Positions 35,100-45,818 of a stretch of 64,000 nucleotides of DNA are shown here, one piece after another; within the stretch, counting starts at the first letter, position 1; every line of letters begins with the position of its first letter. This DNA comes from Ophioderma brevispina (lineage: Eukaryota > Echinodermata > Ophiuroidea > Amphilepidida > Ophiodermatidae). The position numbers and the translations under genes were made by a program. Below the pieces are notes generated by a model that ran no database searches, was not told the DNA's origin, and was given only the letters and a program-made list of their open reading frames with translations. The stretch spans positions 1-64,000 of the forward strand of contig JAMKCH010002938.1 of NCBI GenBank assembly GCA_023653785.1, read 5' to 3'.

Positions 35100-36256
35100 C
35101 TGAAAACATTTCAAGTTACTTTGTCCTCTTCAACGAATAAAAAGTTAGAGTTCTAGCTGTGTAATTCATTTAAACATGTGAGACTCTATATTTCATCATT
35201 TATTCGAAAGGTAAACCAAGGTGAACAAAATTCAATGGGAGTAAATTTGTTTGGCTACCTGCGACCCAACATTTGTGCAAATACCAAAACCAATAACTTG
35301 CCACGTAACCCTATTTCTATTGAATTTACCGCGTTTATTAGCAAAATCGAAAATCATTCACCTATATGAAAGGCAAGCAACCGTTCCAAACAAACTTTTA
35401 AATGGGAATAAAAAAGATGTCCAACACAACATATTAAGTTATGGGTCTTAATTCTGCACCAAGGTGTTACGTAACAGCTTGCCAAGCAATTATTCTTTCA
35501 GTGATTTGTGTTCATCTTCTTTTCCTTTTGAATTATGAATTAAATAATACATCAAAGTTATTGGACTGCATAAAAGCCCTCGAGGTTTTATTTTGTGAGC
35601 GAGGCTACAGCTCAATCTAAATCGGTTGCGATACATCACGTCATGGACAATAACAATGGCTCTGCAGTTCCAGAGAATCTGACGTCCATTGTCCCCGCCA
35701 TTGTCCTATGCATAACGAACGGATTTACTTATCAATAGCGCTGTCATTTGCTGGTGTCAAGGAACGTGGTGTAACATCCCTTGGTCACTAGATATCAAGG
35801 GGAAAAATGAATGCATTTAATTTTCAAGTAAACTGTCACATCATATACTAGACGTGATAACACGCGTGAAATGATTTTTTTATATATTTTATAGAATCTA
35901 GGAAAAATTATGTAATATCCCAGGGCTGCGTCACCTTTGAAACGCTATAATATCTGCCCTCTAGCCTAAATACAATGTAAATTTGACCAAAAGAACGGTG
36001 ACACCGTCAATCCGGTTCTGAAGAAAGTCAACACAACTTCAACACGTAGACTATATGCTGTGCAAATATTTCCTCAGTTTGTTTGAAATAACAAACAGTA
36101 TTCAAATAGTGTCGCCGTTGTTTTTGTTCGTTTGATATTTTTCTTCTTGTTCCTGTGTGGTACTTGGAAACTTTTTGTGGACCTCATATTCCTTCCCACA
36201 ACGACACAGAATAGCCCTAGCACTGGATTCAGTTGGCTCTTCACTATTCCTTGCGT

Positions 36257-36465
36257 CTATGGAGCCCGGACTATGGCTCCCGTGGATATAGCTGCTTTCA
36301 CTCGGCTCTTAATGCTGATTGCTGACTCAGAGAGATCTCCTGTATCCTGTGGCACTCTAACACTATACATAATGTTTAACTGCATCAAAACGGACAAATC
36401 CGATTTTATCTCAAACTGTGGAATGGCTTGGGTATTCGAGATGAGAGATGAACTATTCGTAATTA
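36257..36465 (-). CDS. Candidate exon, possibly SEA-like region
   Basis: Behind an acceptor-like TTTTTTGTGTAG the minus strand is open for about 69 codons to a TAG at 36257. It reads ITNSSSLISNTQAIPQFEI, then KSDLSVLMQLNIMYSVRVPQ, then SESAISIKSRVKAAISTG. Alternating hydrophobic pattern and placement before an EGF and a membrane helix are reminiscent of SEA-type domains, but I cannot confirm this. A donor-like GTGAAA near 36300 could end the exon early; the last part overlaps dispersed repeat R. A diverged, stop-containing copy lies at 44969-45071, implying duplication of this exon too. Confidence 0.45.
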
Positions 36466-36779
36466 CTACACAAAAAAGTTCGAAATCTATGAACCAGCCT
36501 TAATCTCATGCTTGGGCTCTTTTGGGTTCTCCATATGTTCTGACACGTGGGCTTTGCAAGTACGACCGAGGTTACAATCTATAGTGTGTAGAGATCGATT
36601 CAGTGGTGGCGACGCCCGGTTTATGTAATTTCAGAGCCCCTGGGTATTCTCGTTCTTTTGACAAGTTGGTTGTAAATAAGGGCAAACGGTATCAACCGGT
36701 ATCAAGTGGATGGAAGATGAACAGGGGTTTCCAAGTTTTTAGTTTAGTACTTTCATGTAATTTATCTGTTTATCACCAG

Positions 36780-37479
36780 TGGCGCACGAACCTCAATACG
36801 TGTAGGTATAAGAGATTGAAGAATCGAAGCAAAGAAAGGTGAGAGCTATGAAAGAGGAGGTTAAGGAGCTGAGCGAGCTGAGAGAAAATCCATAAGGTAT
36901 TTAAGCGGCAGAGAAAAAGGATGGAAGAGATGTTGAAGAGAGAGTTGGTGAGAGAAGTGAGGAAAGCTGAACTTAATGCGAACGATAGAGTAGCATAGCT
37001 AGAGTTGTAATGATTAACATTGGAGAAAATTATGAATTAGGAGAATGTTTGAGATCAGAAGGTGGAACTGAAATGGTGGAAGGACCATTTTTGAAGGGCC
37101 AGTCGGGAAAAGCGTTTGAATTGCAATCGGAAAATAAACGGCCAGCTGCGGTTTCTCGAAGACTGCTGAATGGATTTATTTGGATGGAGAGATAGAGATT
37201 GGTGTGCTGACAGAGTTGTTTGTCGATATTTGGTTGTCTACTTTTCAAAGGTGAAAGGGGATGCCATTGATAGTTGTGGGGCGTATAGGGTATAAGTTAT
37301 TGAAGCATGCAATTGAATTGTGTAGATGTACTAAGAATAGAAATTCGGAAAGACAAGTGGATGAGATGAAATTTGGTTTTATGCAGGAAAATGAACGAAT
37401 GGAATGCATGTTCCTTTTTGAGACGGCTGCAAAGAATTCGAGCTAAGAGAAAAATGTTCTGTGATTTGTGAACTAGGCT
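36780..37479 (+). pseudogene. LINE reverse transcriptase pseudogene, 5' part
   Basis: Plus strand. After an Arg/Lys/Glu-rich region (about 36790-37000) a frame-shifted reading gives FSKVKGDAIDSCGAYR at about 37243-37290, the finger region of a non-LTR reverse transcriptase (usually K-GD...NCxSYRGI). It is followed by DEMKFGFMQENE at about 37360-37400, matching the conserved DExQFGFMPG block. Many stops and frame changes show it is dead. The reading breaks at about 37480, where a tandem-repeat-derived segment is inserted, and resumes at 37790. Confidence 0.7.
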
Positions 37480-37789
37480 GGTCACCCGGCTTCTCGAATT
37501 ACACCTGACTTTCTGCCCAACTGGATTTGACCTTTGACCTTGTGATCTTTGACCTCAATTTTGATCTGTGCTTAGGTCAGCAGTCCCTTTTGACCAAATC
37601 TGGTGATCATAGCATTTCGACGCAAATTTACTTCTCTAGATGACCTTTGACTTTTTGGGTCCTCACTCTGAAAACCTGCAAACAAAGGTCCTACTAACTG
37701 CCTCCCCTACCTTCATTGCAAATATCAGCCCCAATGTCAAAGCATAACAAAACGCATAGCGGACAGACAGACATTCTCACTTTTAGTGT
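37480..37789 (+). repeat. TGACCTTTGACC-type insertion splitting the LINE
   Basis: About 310 bp beginning near CTGGTCACCCGGCTTC and ending in GGACAGACAGACATTC. It contains TTTGACCTTTGACCTTGTGA and further TTTGACC motifs. The reverse transcriptase reading frame is interrupted exactly across it, so it inserted into, or was transduced with, the LINE. It is related in motif to 43690-44010 and 23580-24180. Confidence 0.65.
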
Positions 37790-37960
37790 ATAGAGTTGGA
37801 TAAGGCATTTGATAGAGTTTCCTGGATGGAGTGGGCGATGATGAAGAGGGGTATACCAGAGGCAGACGGGGTAGATTGGTGAGGAGTTTGCATGAAGGAG
37901 AAAAGACAAAGAGTTGGAGTTGGGTCTTCAGTTTTCCGAGGAGTGTGTATTTTATCAAAG
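37790..37960 (+). pseudogene. LINE reverse transcriptase pseudogene, 3' part
   Basis: The frame resumes with ELDKAFDRVSWMEWAMMKRG at about 37792-37851, the motif A region (D-x-KAFDxV) that carries the first catalytic aspartate of non-LTR reverse transcriptases. A frame-shifted continuation reads VRSLHEGEKTK. Motif C (Y/F-ADD) is not found, so the copy is truncated at about 37960, just before the EGF-like exon on the other strand. Confidence 0.75.
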
Positions 37961-38005
37961 ATCGTTTTTCATCTACACCTCTAGCATATGTAGTAATTAT
38001 ACCAC

Positions 38006-38114
38006 CTTGAGCTGTCAATTGGACATTGTTCACCCATCATATCCAGAAAAACAGAGACACTTGCCAAAGATGAACACTGTCCTCCACATTTTTGACAAGG
38101 AGGGAAACATATGT
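38006..38114 (-). CDS. EGF-like domain exon, copy 2 (two indels)
   Basis: Acceptor TCTACATTTCAG before 38114 and donor CAAG/GTGGTA after 38006 frame a 109 bp exon. Pieces read ICFPPCQKCGGQCSS, then in the next frame GKCLCFSGYDG, then after another shift EQCPIDSS. Together they show the EGF pattern C-x3-C ... C ... CLC-x-SGYDG-x2-C. Breaks lie at about 38064-38073 (one T short against the expected reading) and 38025-38039 (one extra base). Homology with the copies at 33.8 and 39.3 kb extends into the 5' intron side (to about 38280), so a larger segment was duplicated. Confidence 0.6.
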
Positions 38115-38639
38115 CTGAAATGTAGACGGATAATTTAAATAAAAAGGTAACGCTAAATTATCACACAATGCTGATGGCATAGCAAAAACATTTTCAAAAA
38201 ATAATTATGCACACAAGATACTGACTCTACAATACAAATGCGATCATGTATTGAACATAGAAAAATGCATTTGCTCGTATCACACACTGACATTTTATTT
38301 CAGTGGACTTCTGTAAACTTCTTATCTGAACTACCACCACTAAATACTGCTCCCATTCGTTCGCTGTCAAAATGGGCGGGATGAAAACGTCCTTTTCTCC
38401 TCAATGGCACATCTCAGGCCTTAAAGCTAACTTTCTGCTTGAAAATCATCATAGTCTCCTACCAATCATCATGAAATTATGGTAGTTACCCTACAAATTT
38501 TCGAGCAACGGGACCGTGAAGACTAGCTTGCACCGTGGACCCTGGAAGTCACAGCACTTTTTTAGTCACGTGTTCCCTGTAAAATACGCGTTTAAATGGT
38601 TTTCGGATCCAAAAATCAATCAACCTTTTTTGATATTCC

Positions 38640-38745
38640 TACAGATTTTATACTTAATATTGATAGCAACCATGATTGCAACCCAGATCTCGCCATTTCT
38701 CTCAGTTTTAGGTATCCTAGGCGCGGGTCAACCAAAAACACCCAC
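38640..38745 (-). pseudogene. Degraded transmembrane exon
   Basis: The minus strand over this stretch aligns weakly with the transmembrane exon at 33120-33232, best at GCAATCATGGTTGCTATC against the paralogous GCGATCATT region, including the AATATTAAGTATAAAATC end. Translation gives a shortened hydrophobic run (WVAIMVAINIKYKI) without the glycine-rich start. It lies about 550 bp 3' of the EGF-like exon at 39.3 kb, the same order and spacing as the 33 kb pair, which supports a duplicated EGF-TM module. Confidence 0.4.
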
Positions 38746-39290
38746 TCATTTGCGTGGGGGCTGGACTTAACCGTTTCTCATGTTATTTATTACTGGTTGT
38801 GAATCCTTAACCCAGATACACTATAGTATAGAAGCAGCTTATCACCACGTGAAGGCGGTGTGAAAGTATCATATTCCGCCAGGTTCAATAGTCCGGGCTC
38901 CATAGACGACAACTGAATAAAGCGGACACTAATGTTTGTGTGCAGCGTCAATTGATGATTTTCCCTATTTGTTCACCATGTTCCCGGACTAGGCCCGTAG
39001 TACTATATCTCCTGCACCACCGGTTCACACAGGCCAGTAAAATTCCTATCTTTAGCAGCTTTTAGCGCTTACAAAGCTACTAGTATAGGCTTGAAAATGA
39101 AATGAGGACGGCCCATTGGTTATTGTGATATATAAAACGAGGAAATATTTTGCGTACCAATTTGAAATCTACCAAGCCCGATACTTGGGATTTAAATTTA
39201 TGTTTATGTTCTTCGCCAGGTTCTATTCTATCGCTGAGAGCAATTAAGAATGTGTATATTTTGTTTCAAATGAGCCTGAAGTCACATTAC

Positions 39291-39393
39291 CTTCAATTGA
39301 CAAGTTGTTTCACCAAATATCCAGAGCGGACAGAGACATCTGCAGAAGATGACCACTCGCCTCCATTTTCACATGGAGGGGAACATTCTATGG
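39291..39393 (-). CDS. EGF-like domain exon, copy 3 (indel)
   Basis: A very strong acceptor (12 T residues then CAG) precedes 39393 and the donor GAAG/GTAATG follows 39291. The 5' frame reads IECSPPCENGGE and, after a shift near 39341-39359, the 3' frame reads FCRCLCPLWIFGETTCQLK. This gives the EGF signature C-PP-C-x-NGG-x ... C-x-CLCP ... FG-x-TTC. The second cysteine codon of the NGGEC block appears altered (TGG for TGT) and one base is missing. The same bases on the plus strand give an 89-codon frame (39150-39419) that is a shadow. Confidence 0.65.
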
Positions 39394-40205
39394 CTGAAAA
39401 AAAAAAAGGGAAACAATAAGACTCAAGAAATGCAACAGGTGGTTTGACACAGCAAAGACATTAAAAAAATAATACACCAAAAGTGACTGACAGGATATAA
39501 ATTTGATGTTTTGAATAGAAAAAGTCATTCGCTCTTAAAACAGCACGCTTCTCGATTTAACTTCAGTGTTCATTTTGAACTTCTCCATCGCCCTGTATGA
39601 AGGTCGTGGGTCTGTTGCCAAACGCGAGCGTCATTTGGACAAGGTACTTATTTTTGCTTGTCGGCGTCCCTCCACCCAGAATCGAATCGGGAGCTGATAG
39701 GAATAGAGCCCAATAAGTTGCTGCGCAAGTTATGAGTATTAGCTAAGTGCCTTAACAAAATTTTGAAAATCTCGGCAACAGAAGCAAAGTATCACAAAAG
39801 GCACCAAATTGGAATTTTTCAGTACATCATTTATATAAATCACATTTTGATATCCCATGGACTTGAAACTCTTTATCCATTAGGCAAAAATTCATAGCCA
39901 ACCACATCGATTACTGAATATACAGAGTAAAATGGATGGGCATAAATTATTTAAAAACGAAAGTTCAAATCGAACTTCACAAAACATTTTACTTAAGAGT
40001 TAAACAGCACACTACGTTCAAGATGACGGTGATCCGACAGACCGTGTTTTATGGCATATACTCAACATAGTGTAATAACGAACCTAACTTCAGATGTCTT
40101 AGATATGTCCAACTGCAGATTTGCACGTACGGATAGTCAAAGTCAACAAAAGTGGCCAAAAAATCGCCAAGTTCTTAAAAAATAAAGTTTAGTACATGGA
40201 CGTAC

Positions 40206-40309
40206 CTGGTAAGGAGCTCCAAGGATCCTCAAATACCCCATTGATAGAGACTTGTCCCATTTCTCCAAGTGCACAGCATGCAAATGTCTGCTTCAGTCGT
40301 TTAGAAAAC
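40206..40309 (-). CDS. Candidate exon with good splice sites
   Basis: Minus strand: acceptor GCCGACATTTTCAG before 40309 and donor ACCAG/GTACGT after 40206. The 104 bp between them are open in one frame without any indel: GFSKRLKQTFACCALGEMG then QVSINGVFEDPWSSLPG. Composition is protein-like with two adjacent cysteines. I do not recognise the domain. It lies 0.8 kb upstream of EGF copy 3 on the same strand, so it probably belongs to the same transcript. The plus-strand frame at 40196-40453 is its shadow. Confidence 0.5.
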
Positions 40310-40512
40310 CTGAAAATGTCGGCATTATTTTCATGGTGTAGTCCTACTGCCCCGACTTACTTCTTAACGTTGCCATTCACATTAGACTTTCTTATACACA
40401 GGTTCGCCTGGGCCACCGTCACTTATATATGGGCCCTAAATATAAAATTATAGCTCTCCTGCTTGAGGCGCTGATCGAATACTGCCGACGTCATACAGTT
40501 TCGCCTTCATGT

Positions 40513-40889
40513 AGAAAGGTGTAACGATAGATTTCACATAACATGTGGCCTTAGAAAATTCTGATGTTTTGGCACCAATGTAAGCTTTTTATCAAAAACT
40601 GTCCCATTTGAAATGATTAAGCTGAAAAATATTGCTTTGGTCAGAACTTGTGAAATTTCTATTTCGATAGAGTGCACCGATAGGAGCAAATACTAATCCA
40701 GCCTATGTTTATCTTGAAATTTACGCAAATGGAATTGCCTTTTGTTTGTTTTCACCTTTCAATGCACTTCGTACCCAACACAGGTAAGAAATCTCTTGAG
40801 GTTTTGTTTCCCCCCCCCCTTTCTCTATATGAAATCACTAACTATGGCACAATATATCGGTGTCCCAAATCTCGCAATTGCACCTAGAA
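40513..40889. mobile_element. MITE family E, copy 1
   Basis: The element 40517-40885 has ends AGGTGTAACGATAGATTTCA and CTCGCAATTGCACCT and is flanked on both sides by AGAA. The interior aligns with 51509-51859 (GATTAAGCTGAAAA, TTGTGAAATTTCTA, TATATGAAATCACTA). A C9 run occurs near 40811. The frames at 40705-40939 are within the element. Confidence 0.75.
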
Positions 40890-41419
40890 ACCAGAGCAGC
40901 GGAGGTTTTCCTTCTGGTCGTCTTCTCCACTCAAGTTGATCAAAACGAGCTCGAATTCATGCCAGCTAGGGCTTTTTAAGCATGTTGTCTGTGCCGAACA
41001 TGCCGAAAATCAAACAAAGAACAAAATTGCTGCCACTTCCATTTTAACGGTTGTTTTACGAGGCCATTAAGACAAGAAAGGTGGAAATACTATAAACTAA
41101 ACTCCATTATACCCAAACCAGCGGCAAGGAAACGGGGACCTCCACTTTTGAAAGTGGGGGACCTACCCACCACTTTTCGAAATTGATGATACACTTCGGG
41201 CCTATTATATATAGCTGCCATTTCTACCATGTTTTTCTTGACAAGGAAAATGGAAATAATTCATTGCTGAGAGTTTTTAGATTACTAGGAAATGTTTTTT
41301 GTTTTAAATATTTATCTGTTTTTGCACAGTTGTTGCCAAAATACGACACATCTAAAATACCAAACCGAGTTTATTAAAAAGCAATATTTTATAATTTAAA
41401 TAAACTTTGTTTTTGAAAT

Positions 41420-41710
41420 CTATGTTTTTGCCGAAAAACAATGCTATCACCGAGACACTTTTTTCACTCGCTAAACCTTGGTTTTTTGATAAACTACTAT
41501 CATGATAAAAATGTGTTTATCGATAAATTGAGTTTATCAAAAAATTTTTTCGCTAAATAGTCTTTATCGACTGATAAACAAAGTTTTTCTAAAAACTGTT
41601 TTTCACCTGATAAACTTTTCTTTTTCAATAAACTATGTCTATCAAACTATCAAACCTAAACAATGTTATCACCCCATAAACCATGTTTATCTCGACACAC
41701 TTCATTATTT
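41420..41710. repeat. AT-rich GATAAAC minisatellite
   Basis: Degenerate ~20-25 bp units built around TGATAAAC and its complement GTTTATC, about ten occurrences (for example TGATAAACAAAGTTTTTC, GTGTTTATCGATAAATTGAG). Both orientations alternate, so the strand can form multiple small hairpins. Confidence 0.65.
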
Positions 41711-43390
41711 TTTGTATGATACCTTTAATGTCATCATTAGGGGGATCATTTTTTACGCCAGGAGGAATGGAGAAGTTAAGAGGGAATACGAAAAAATTGT
41801 AAGCAAAATGGGGAATATGATGATGGTGAGACGGGGGAACATAACCCTTTATGGAGAAATTTCATAAAATCAACGAGGAATGCGAGATTTTTGAAGGAAA
41901 TCGAAGGGGCAATGAGAAAATTTTCGCTGAGAAAGAGTTGTAATCCTCCACCCCCCCCCCCCCCGGCGTAAAAAAAATTACTGTTCCCTTACTGTCATCT
42001 CTTCAATATTATAAAAGCACGTTTCGGACGTTCCTTTCTGGCTTGGATGTTGCCTCAATCAACAAGGAAAACCTTCTTCTGTTGACTCATACACCTCGTC
42101 GTTGGTGTGGAAACCGATATTTGTTTGGATCTTGATCTTCTTCAAAGTTAGGTGCGTGGAGAAAAGTAGCTGATAATCTGATCCTTGCTCAGCGCTCCCC
42201 TGTTCAACTCTTACTCAAAAAGAGATTTTTAAAAAAATTTTTAATGGCCATCAATGTTAAAGTGCATTCACAATCTTACTTCTTATTTTGCAATATAGAT
42301 TTTCGAACAGTTTATTTTCAAATTTGTCAGTTAATATTAATAGTCATATCAACACTCCCAAAGGTTAATACTATATGAAACATTGTTTATTGGCCGACTC
42401 TGCTGTAATAACTTATCAAATACCAATTAGGAACTTCTTCAGACTATTGTGGTTTGTCATAAGATTTAATTTAAGTCAGTCACTGGTGAATTTGGGCAAT
42501 TGGTACAGCCAAAATCATTAGTAACTGTTCTGGTGGATTCTTTTTCAGAACGTCTTTTGCTCTGAACCGTAATTTGCAATCATTAAATCCTAAGCCATAA
42601 TTCTAAAGTTTTTAACCCTACTCTGCCCACCATGCCAAACCTTATCTCCCTTCGGAACAACTACCCTTAATAACGGTTCAAATTAATGAATATTTTCAAA
42701 ATAAACGATCCTTCCAAATTAAACCCTGAATCTGAGGTCAGGAAGAAAGAGGTCTCTCTATAGACCTATGTATACCAGTGGATCAATCGAGAATACCAGC
42801 ATTAAAGGAAAGGAAACTCGTCAGAACCATCACCCCCATGCCATAAAATGCATTTATTATTATCTAGTAGAATAACCCGAAATATTGCTTGCCTCACAGT
42901 AGAAACACCGAGATCATATTGAGCCACCTGAATGTTTGACAATTTTATGGAATTAGACATTCATTGTTCTAAATGTGGTTCTTTAACCATACGGCATGCG
43001 GCCCATTGTAATAGAACCAATTTAGACATACCAATTTTTGCTGCATCTGAAATGTATCCTACACGATTCAAGGTGAGAAAAACCTGACTTGGCCTATTTT
43101 CTCGGGTGTAATGAACTTCTTGATCCCAATAGAATTGCACTGTAATATTAACAATGCTAATAATATTATTAATAACGGAAATATTAATATTAATATTTCA
43201 CTTTACAAGACTTTTATATGAGCAATATTGAGTTGAATCTCCGGTTTGTTTGCATACATGTCGTCGCTAATGTACTTTGTACAAAATCGCCGTAGAAGTA
43301 ATGATGTAACTCGGAGACGTGACCATGCATATTCTTCCCGTGCTAGATTATCTATTGTTTTCAGCATGCATTGTTTTTACGAATGCACTA
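41711..43390. other. Unassigned sequence
   Basis: TTTTTTACGCC (about 41750) and GGCGTAAAAAA (about 41965), with an intervening C14 run at 41951-41964, hint at a small element with inverted ends. An AATATTAAT-rich microsatellite lies at about 43146-43205. No gene was recognised. Confidence 0.4.
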
Positions 43391-43393
43391 GTG

Positions 43394-43490
43394 CCTTAGA
43401 TAATGCACGGGTCATCGGATAATATACGAGTCAGCAAGTAATGGATCATCGATAATGCACACGGGTCATTGGATAATGCACCACTCACCA
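43394..43490 (+). repeat. ~28 bp tandem repeat
   Basis: Four units related to GGATAATGCACGGGTCATC, at about 43398, 43417, 43450 and 43471. Confidence 0.7.
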
Positions 43491-43689
43491 GAAGTCAATA
43501 CTTCTAGTAGAAGCTAGAAATACCGACAATCGCTTGAAATCGACTTACTGCTCGATATTCAATATCAAGGAACATGTCTGCATCCTGTTTATAAACCCTA
43601 CAAAAAATCTATGGTTTCAGACTAGAATTTCGCGGTTCTCGGCTTTCGTTCACGCTGTATTCAAAGAATATAAACTGTGGTCCGCCCAG

Positions 43690-44010
43690 TCTATCTTGCA
43701 ACTTGACTTCACATGACCTTTGACCTTGGTGCGTGACCTTTGACCACATCAACAAATGATGGATCCCATATTACCTATGACTCAAGTTTTGAACTTCAAC
43801 TTTTCAATGTAGGTCAATTTTTTAGCCTTTTTTTCAACTTGACCTCACATGACTTATGACCTTGGCACATGACCTTTGAACTCAACATATGAGGGATCCC
43901 ATAGTGCACCTGTGACACAAGTTTGGTTCCAATTGAACTTGAATTTCAGCCCATCTTACAACTTGACCTCACATGACCAATGACCTTGGTATGCGACCTT
44001 TGACCTCATC
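43690..44010 (+). repeat. ~130 bp tandem repeat rich in TGACCTTTGACC
   Basis: Three units with anchors CAACTTGAC at 43699, 43835 and 43959 (136 and 124 bp apart). Each carries two TGACCTTTGACC-like sites, including a perfect TGACCTTTGACCT at 43714-43726. That sequence is a direct repeat of the AGGTCA half-site with one-base spacing (DR1), the binding site type of HNF4/RXR-class nuclear receptors. This may be coincidental to the repeat. Confidence 0.8.
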
Positions 44011-44611
44011 AACAAACAGGGGGGTAGGACACGATCTGCTCGATTTGGGCATTGGGGATTTCCAAACGGTAATTTGGGGAACTGCTTCGTGCATTTACTA
44101 TCGCAGTCTCGGTCCCAGTGACATTGCAAAATCATCTCTAACCCGATGTACAAAAGATCTTTAGTATATCATGATAATTTAGGGAAAAAATATTGACTTC
44201 AAAATCCGTCGGGGTTAGTTGGATTAACCCCGCTGCAAAATAGTGTAATTTCCAATACGGTCATTTAGATTTAAATATTCGTGAACAGGCCTAGTCTTTA
44301 GTCAAGTCTGTGTGTAACCGTTCGATATGCGTAAGAGCGACCTACTACCGTTAAATCTTTGAAACCGACTAGCACCCGGAAGTTGATGCCGTTTTGAATT
44401 CGCTGTTGCTGTTAGGTGGCACGTCCTACCCCTGTCAACAACAGACTACAACAACAATGGACAAAGTGATCCCTATGTGTCTTCATGCCTTAAGGCAGGC
44501 GACACAAAATCGAATTATTAAAACCATAATCTTGATATGTCAAAGGTCAGGAGTCCCAAAAAGTGCAGTGCATTATATATTTGTAATTGCGATTAGGCTT
44601 ATTGGTAAATG

Positions 44612-44778
44612 ATAGAATGGCCCTTTAAATTGTAAATGATGAAATGGCCCATTAAATTATGAAATGGCCCAAATTTGCAAATGATGGGATGAGCCTTTAA
44701 TTGGTAAATAAATGACTAATTGGTAAATGATGGAATGGAACTTTATTTAGTAAATAGCCCTTTAAATGGCAAATTAAA
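44612..44778 (+). repeat. AAATGATGGAATGGCCCTTT minisatellite, block 1
   Basis: Five to seven degenerate 25-30 bp units of GGCCCTTTAAATTGGTAAAT type. A second block is at 45103-45230; between them lies the decayed exon copy at 44969-45071. Confidence 0.75.
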
Positions 44779-44968
44779 GGCTGACTCAAAGATTTTCCGA
44801 GGATGGCAACCTCAATTTTCTAACAATCGTGTTTTTTGCATATACATAATGCTAGTCTATATACTATTCACTGTGTGAAATAACTAAGCTCAAATCGATG
44901 TCCTTCATATAAAATCTTATAGAAAATCACAGCTAGTATAATAAAATTCCAGATCCAGAACTTTATAC

Positions 44969-45071
44969 ACAGTATCCTATATGGTATGGGACTGTTACAC
45001 TACACATAAATGTTTATTTCATCAAAACAAAAATCAGTTTCATCTCAAACTTTGGAATTGAGCATTTGATA
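44969..45071 (-). pseudogene. Decayed copy of the exon at 36257-36465
   Basis: On the minus strand this aligns with the 36.4 kb open segment (CAAAGTTTGAGATGAAA, TTTTGTTTTGATG, TGTGTAGTGTAACAGT against CACAGTTTGAGATAAAA, GTCCGTTTTGATG, TGTATAGTGTTAGAGT). All frames contain stops, so it is dead or was never an exon. Confidence 0.5.
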
Positions 45072-45102
45072 TGACTGCATTTTAATTAATACATAAAATA
45101 AA

Positions 45103-45230
45103 ATGATGCAATGGCCCTTTTAAATCCATTCCTTAATAACTTATAATGGCCCTTCATTTGGTAAATGAGTAATGACCCCTAAATTGGTAAATAAGGAATA
45201 TGTCCGCCTTTAACGCTAAATTCAGGAAAA
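45103..45230 (+). repeat. AAATGATGGAATGGCCCTTT minisatellite, block 2
   Basis: Three to four units of the array at 44612-44778 (ATGGCCCTTTTAAATCC, ATGGCCCTTCATTTGG, TGACCCCTAAATTGGT). Confidence 0.7.
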
Positions 45231-45818
45231 GCCCTTTATTGACACCCAGGGAGGCATCCGGGCAATCAGTGGCATAGTTTATAGTAGGGGCTGTACCCTA
45301 CTAAGGTTTTGCTGTAATAGCTCATCCACTATGCAATATTTTGGGGCTGTGGTGATGGGGTTTTGGTGTTAGGGCGATATAGGTGCGCCTGGCTCGAGGG
45401 GCCTGGCTACAGGGGCTAAAATCGGGCCAAATCTCATGGATCGCTCGGCACTTGACTCGATCCTTATCATAACATACGTGCATACTTTATTACCTCAGCA
45501 ATTGTGGTCCACACAGGGCACAAGATATACACATGCAAAGTTTGACTTTCCCCTGCACTTAGCCCTGGTTGTTTTGACCATTGCTGCGGACATCAAATCC
45601 AAAAAATAAAAAAAAAAACAAAAAAATATACCTTCTACAGCGGATTCAGATTGAAAAGTTTATTATTTTTTGCAATTAGAGTTGCCACTTATACATTCCA
45701 TAGATTGGCTCTCAGCTTTATGACATGCAATCATAGAGCTATAGTGTTTAGGATTTTGAATGTAAGGTAAGGTATTTGTTATAGGATAAACATTCGATTC
45801 TTGCAAAGTTCTTTTAAA

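Noticed and set aside
36777..36800. CAGTGGCGCACG as a further hAT element end
   Set aside because: No matching inverted end or duplication was found.
39150..39419. 89-codon plus-strand frame
   Set aside because: Shadow of the minus-strand EGF-like exon; the long T tract is that exon's splice acceptor.
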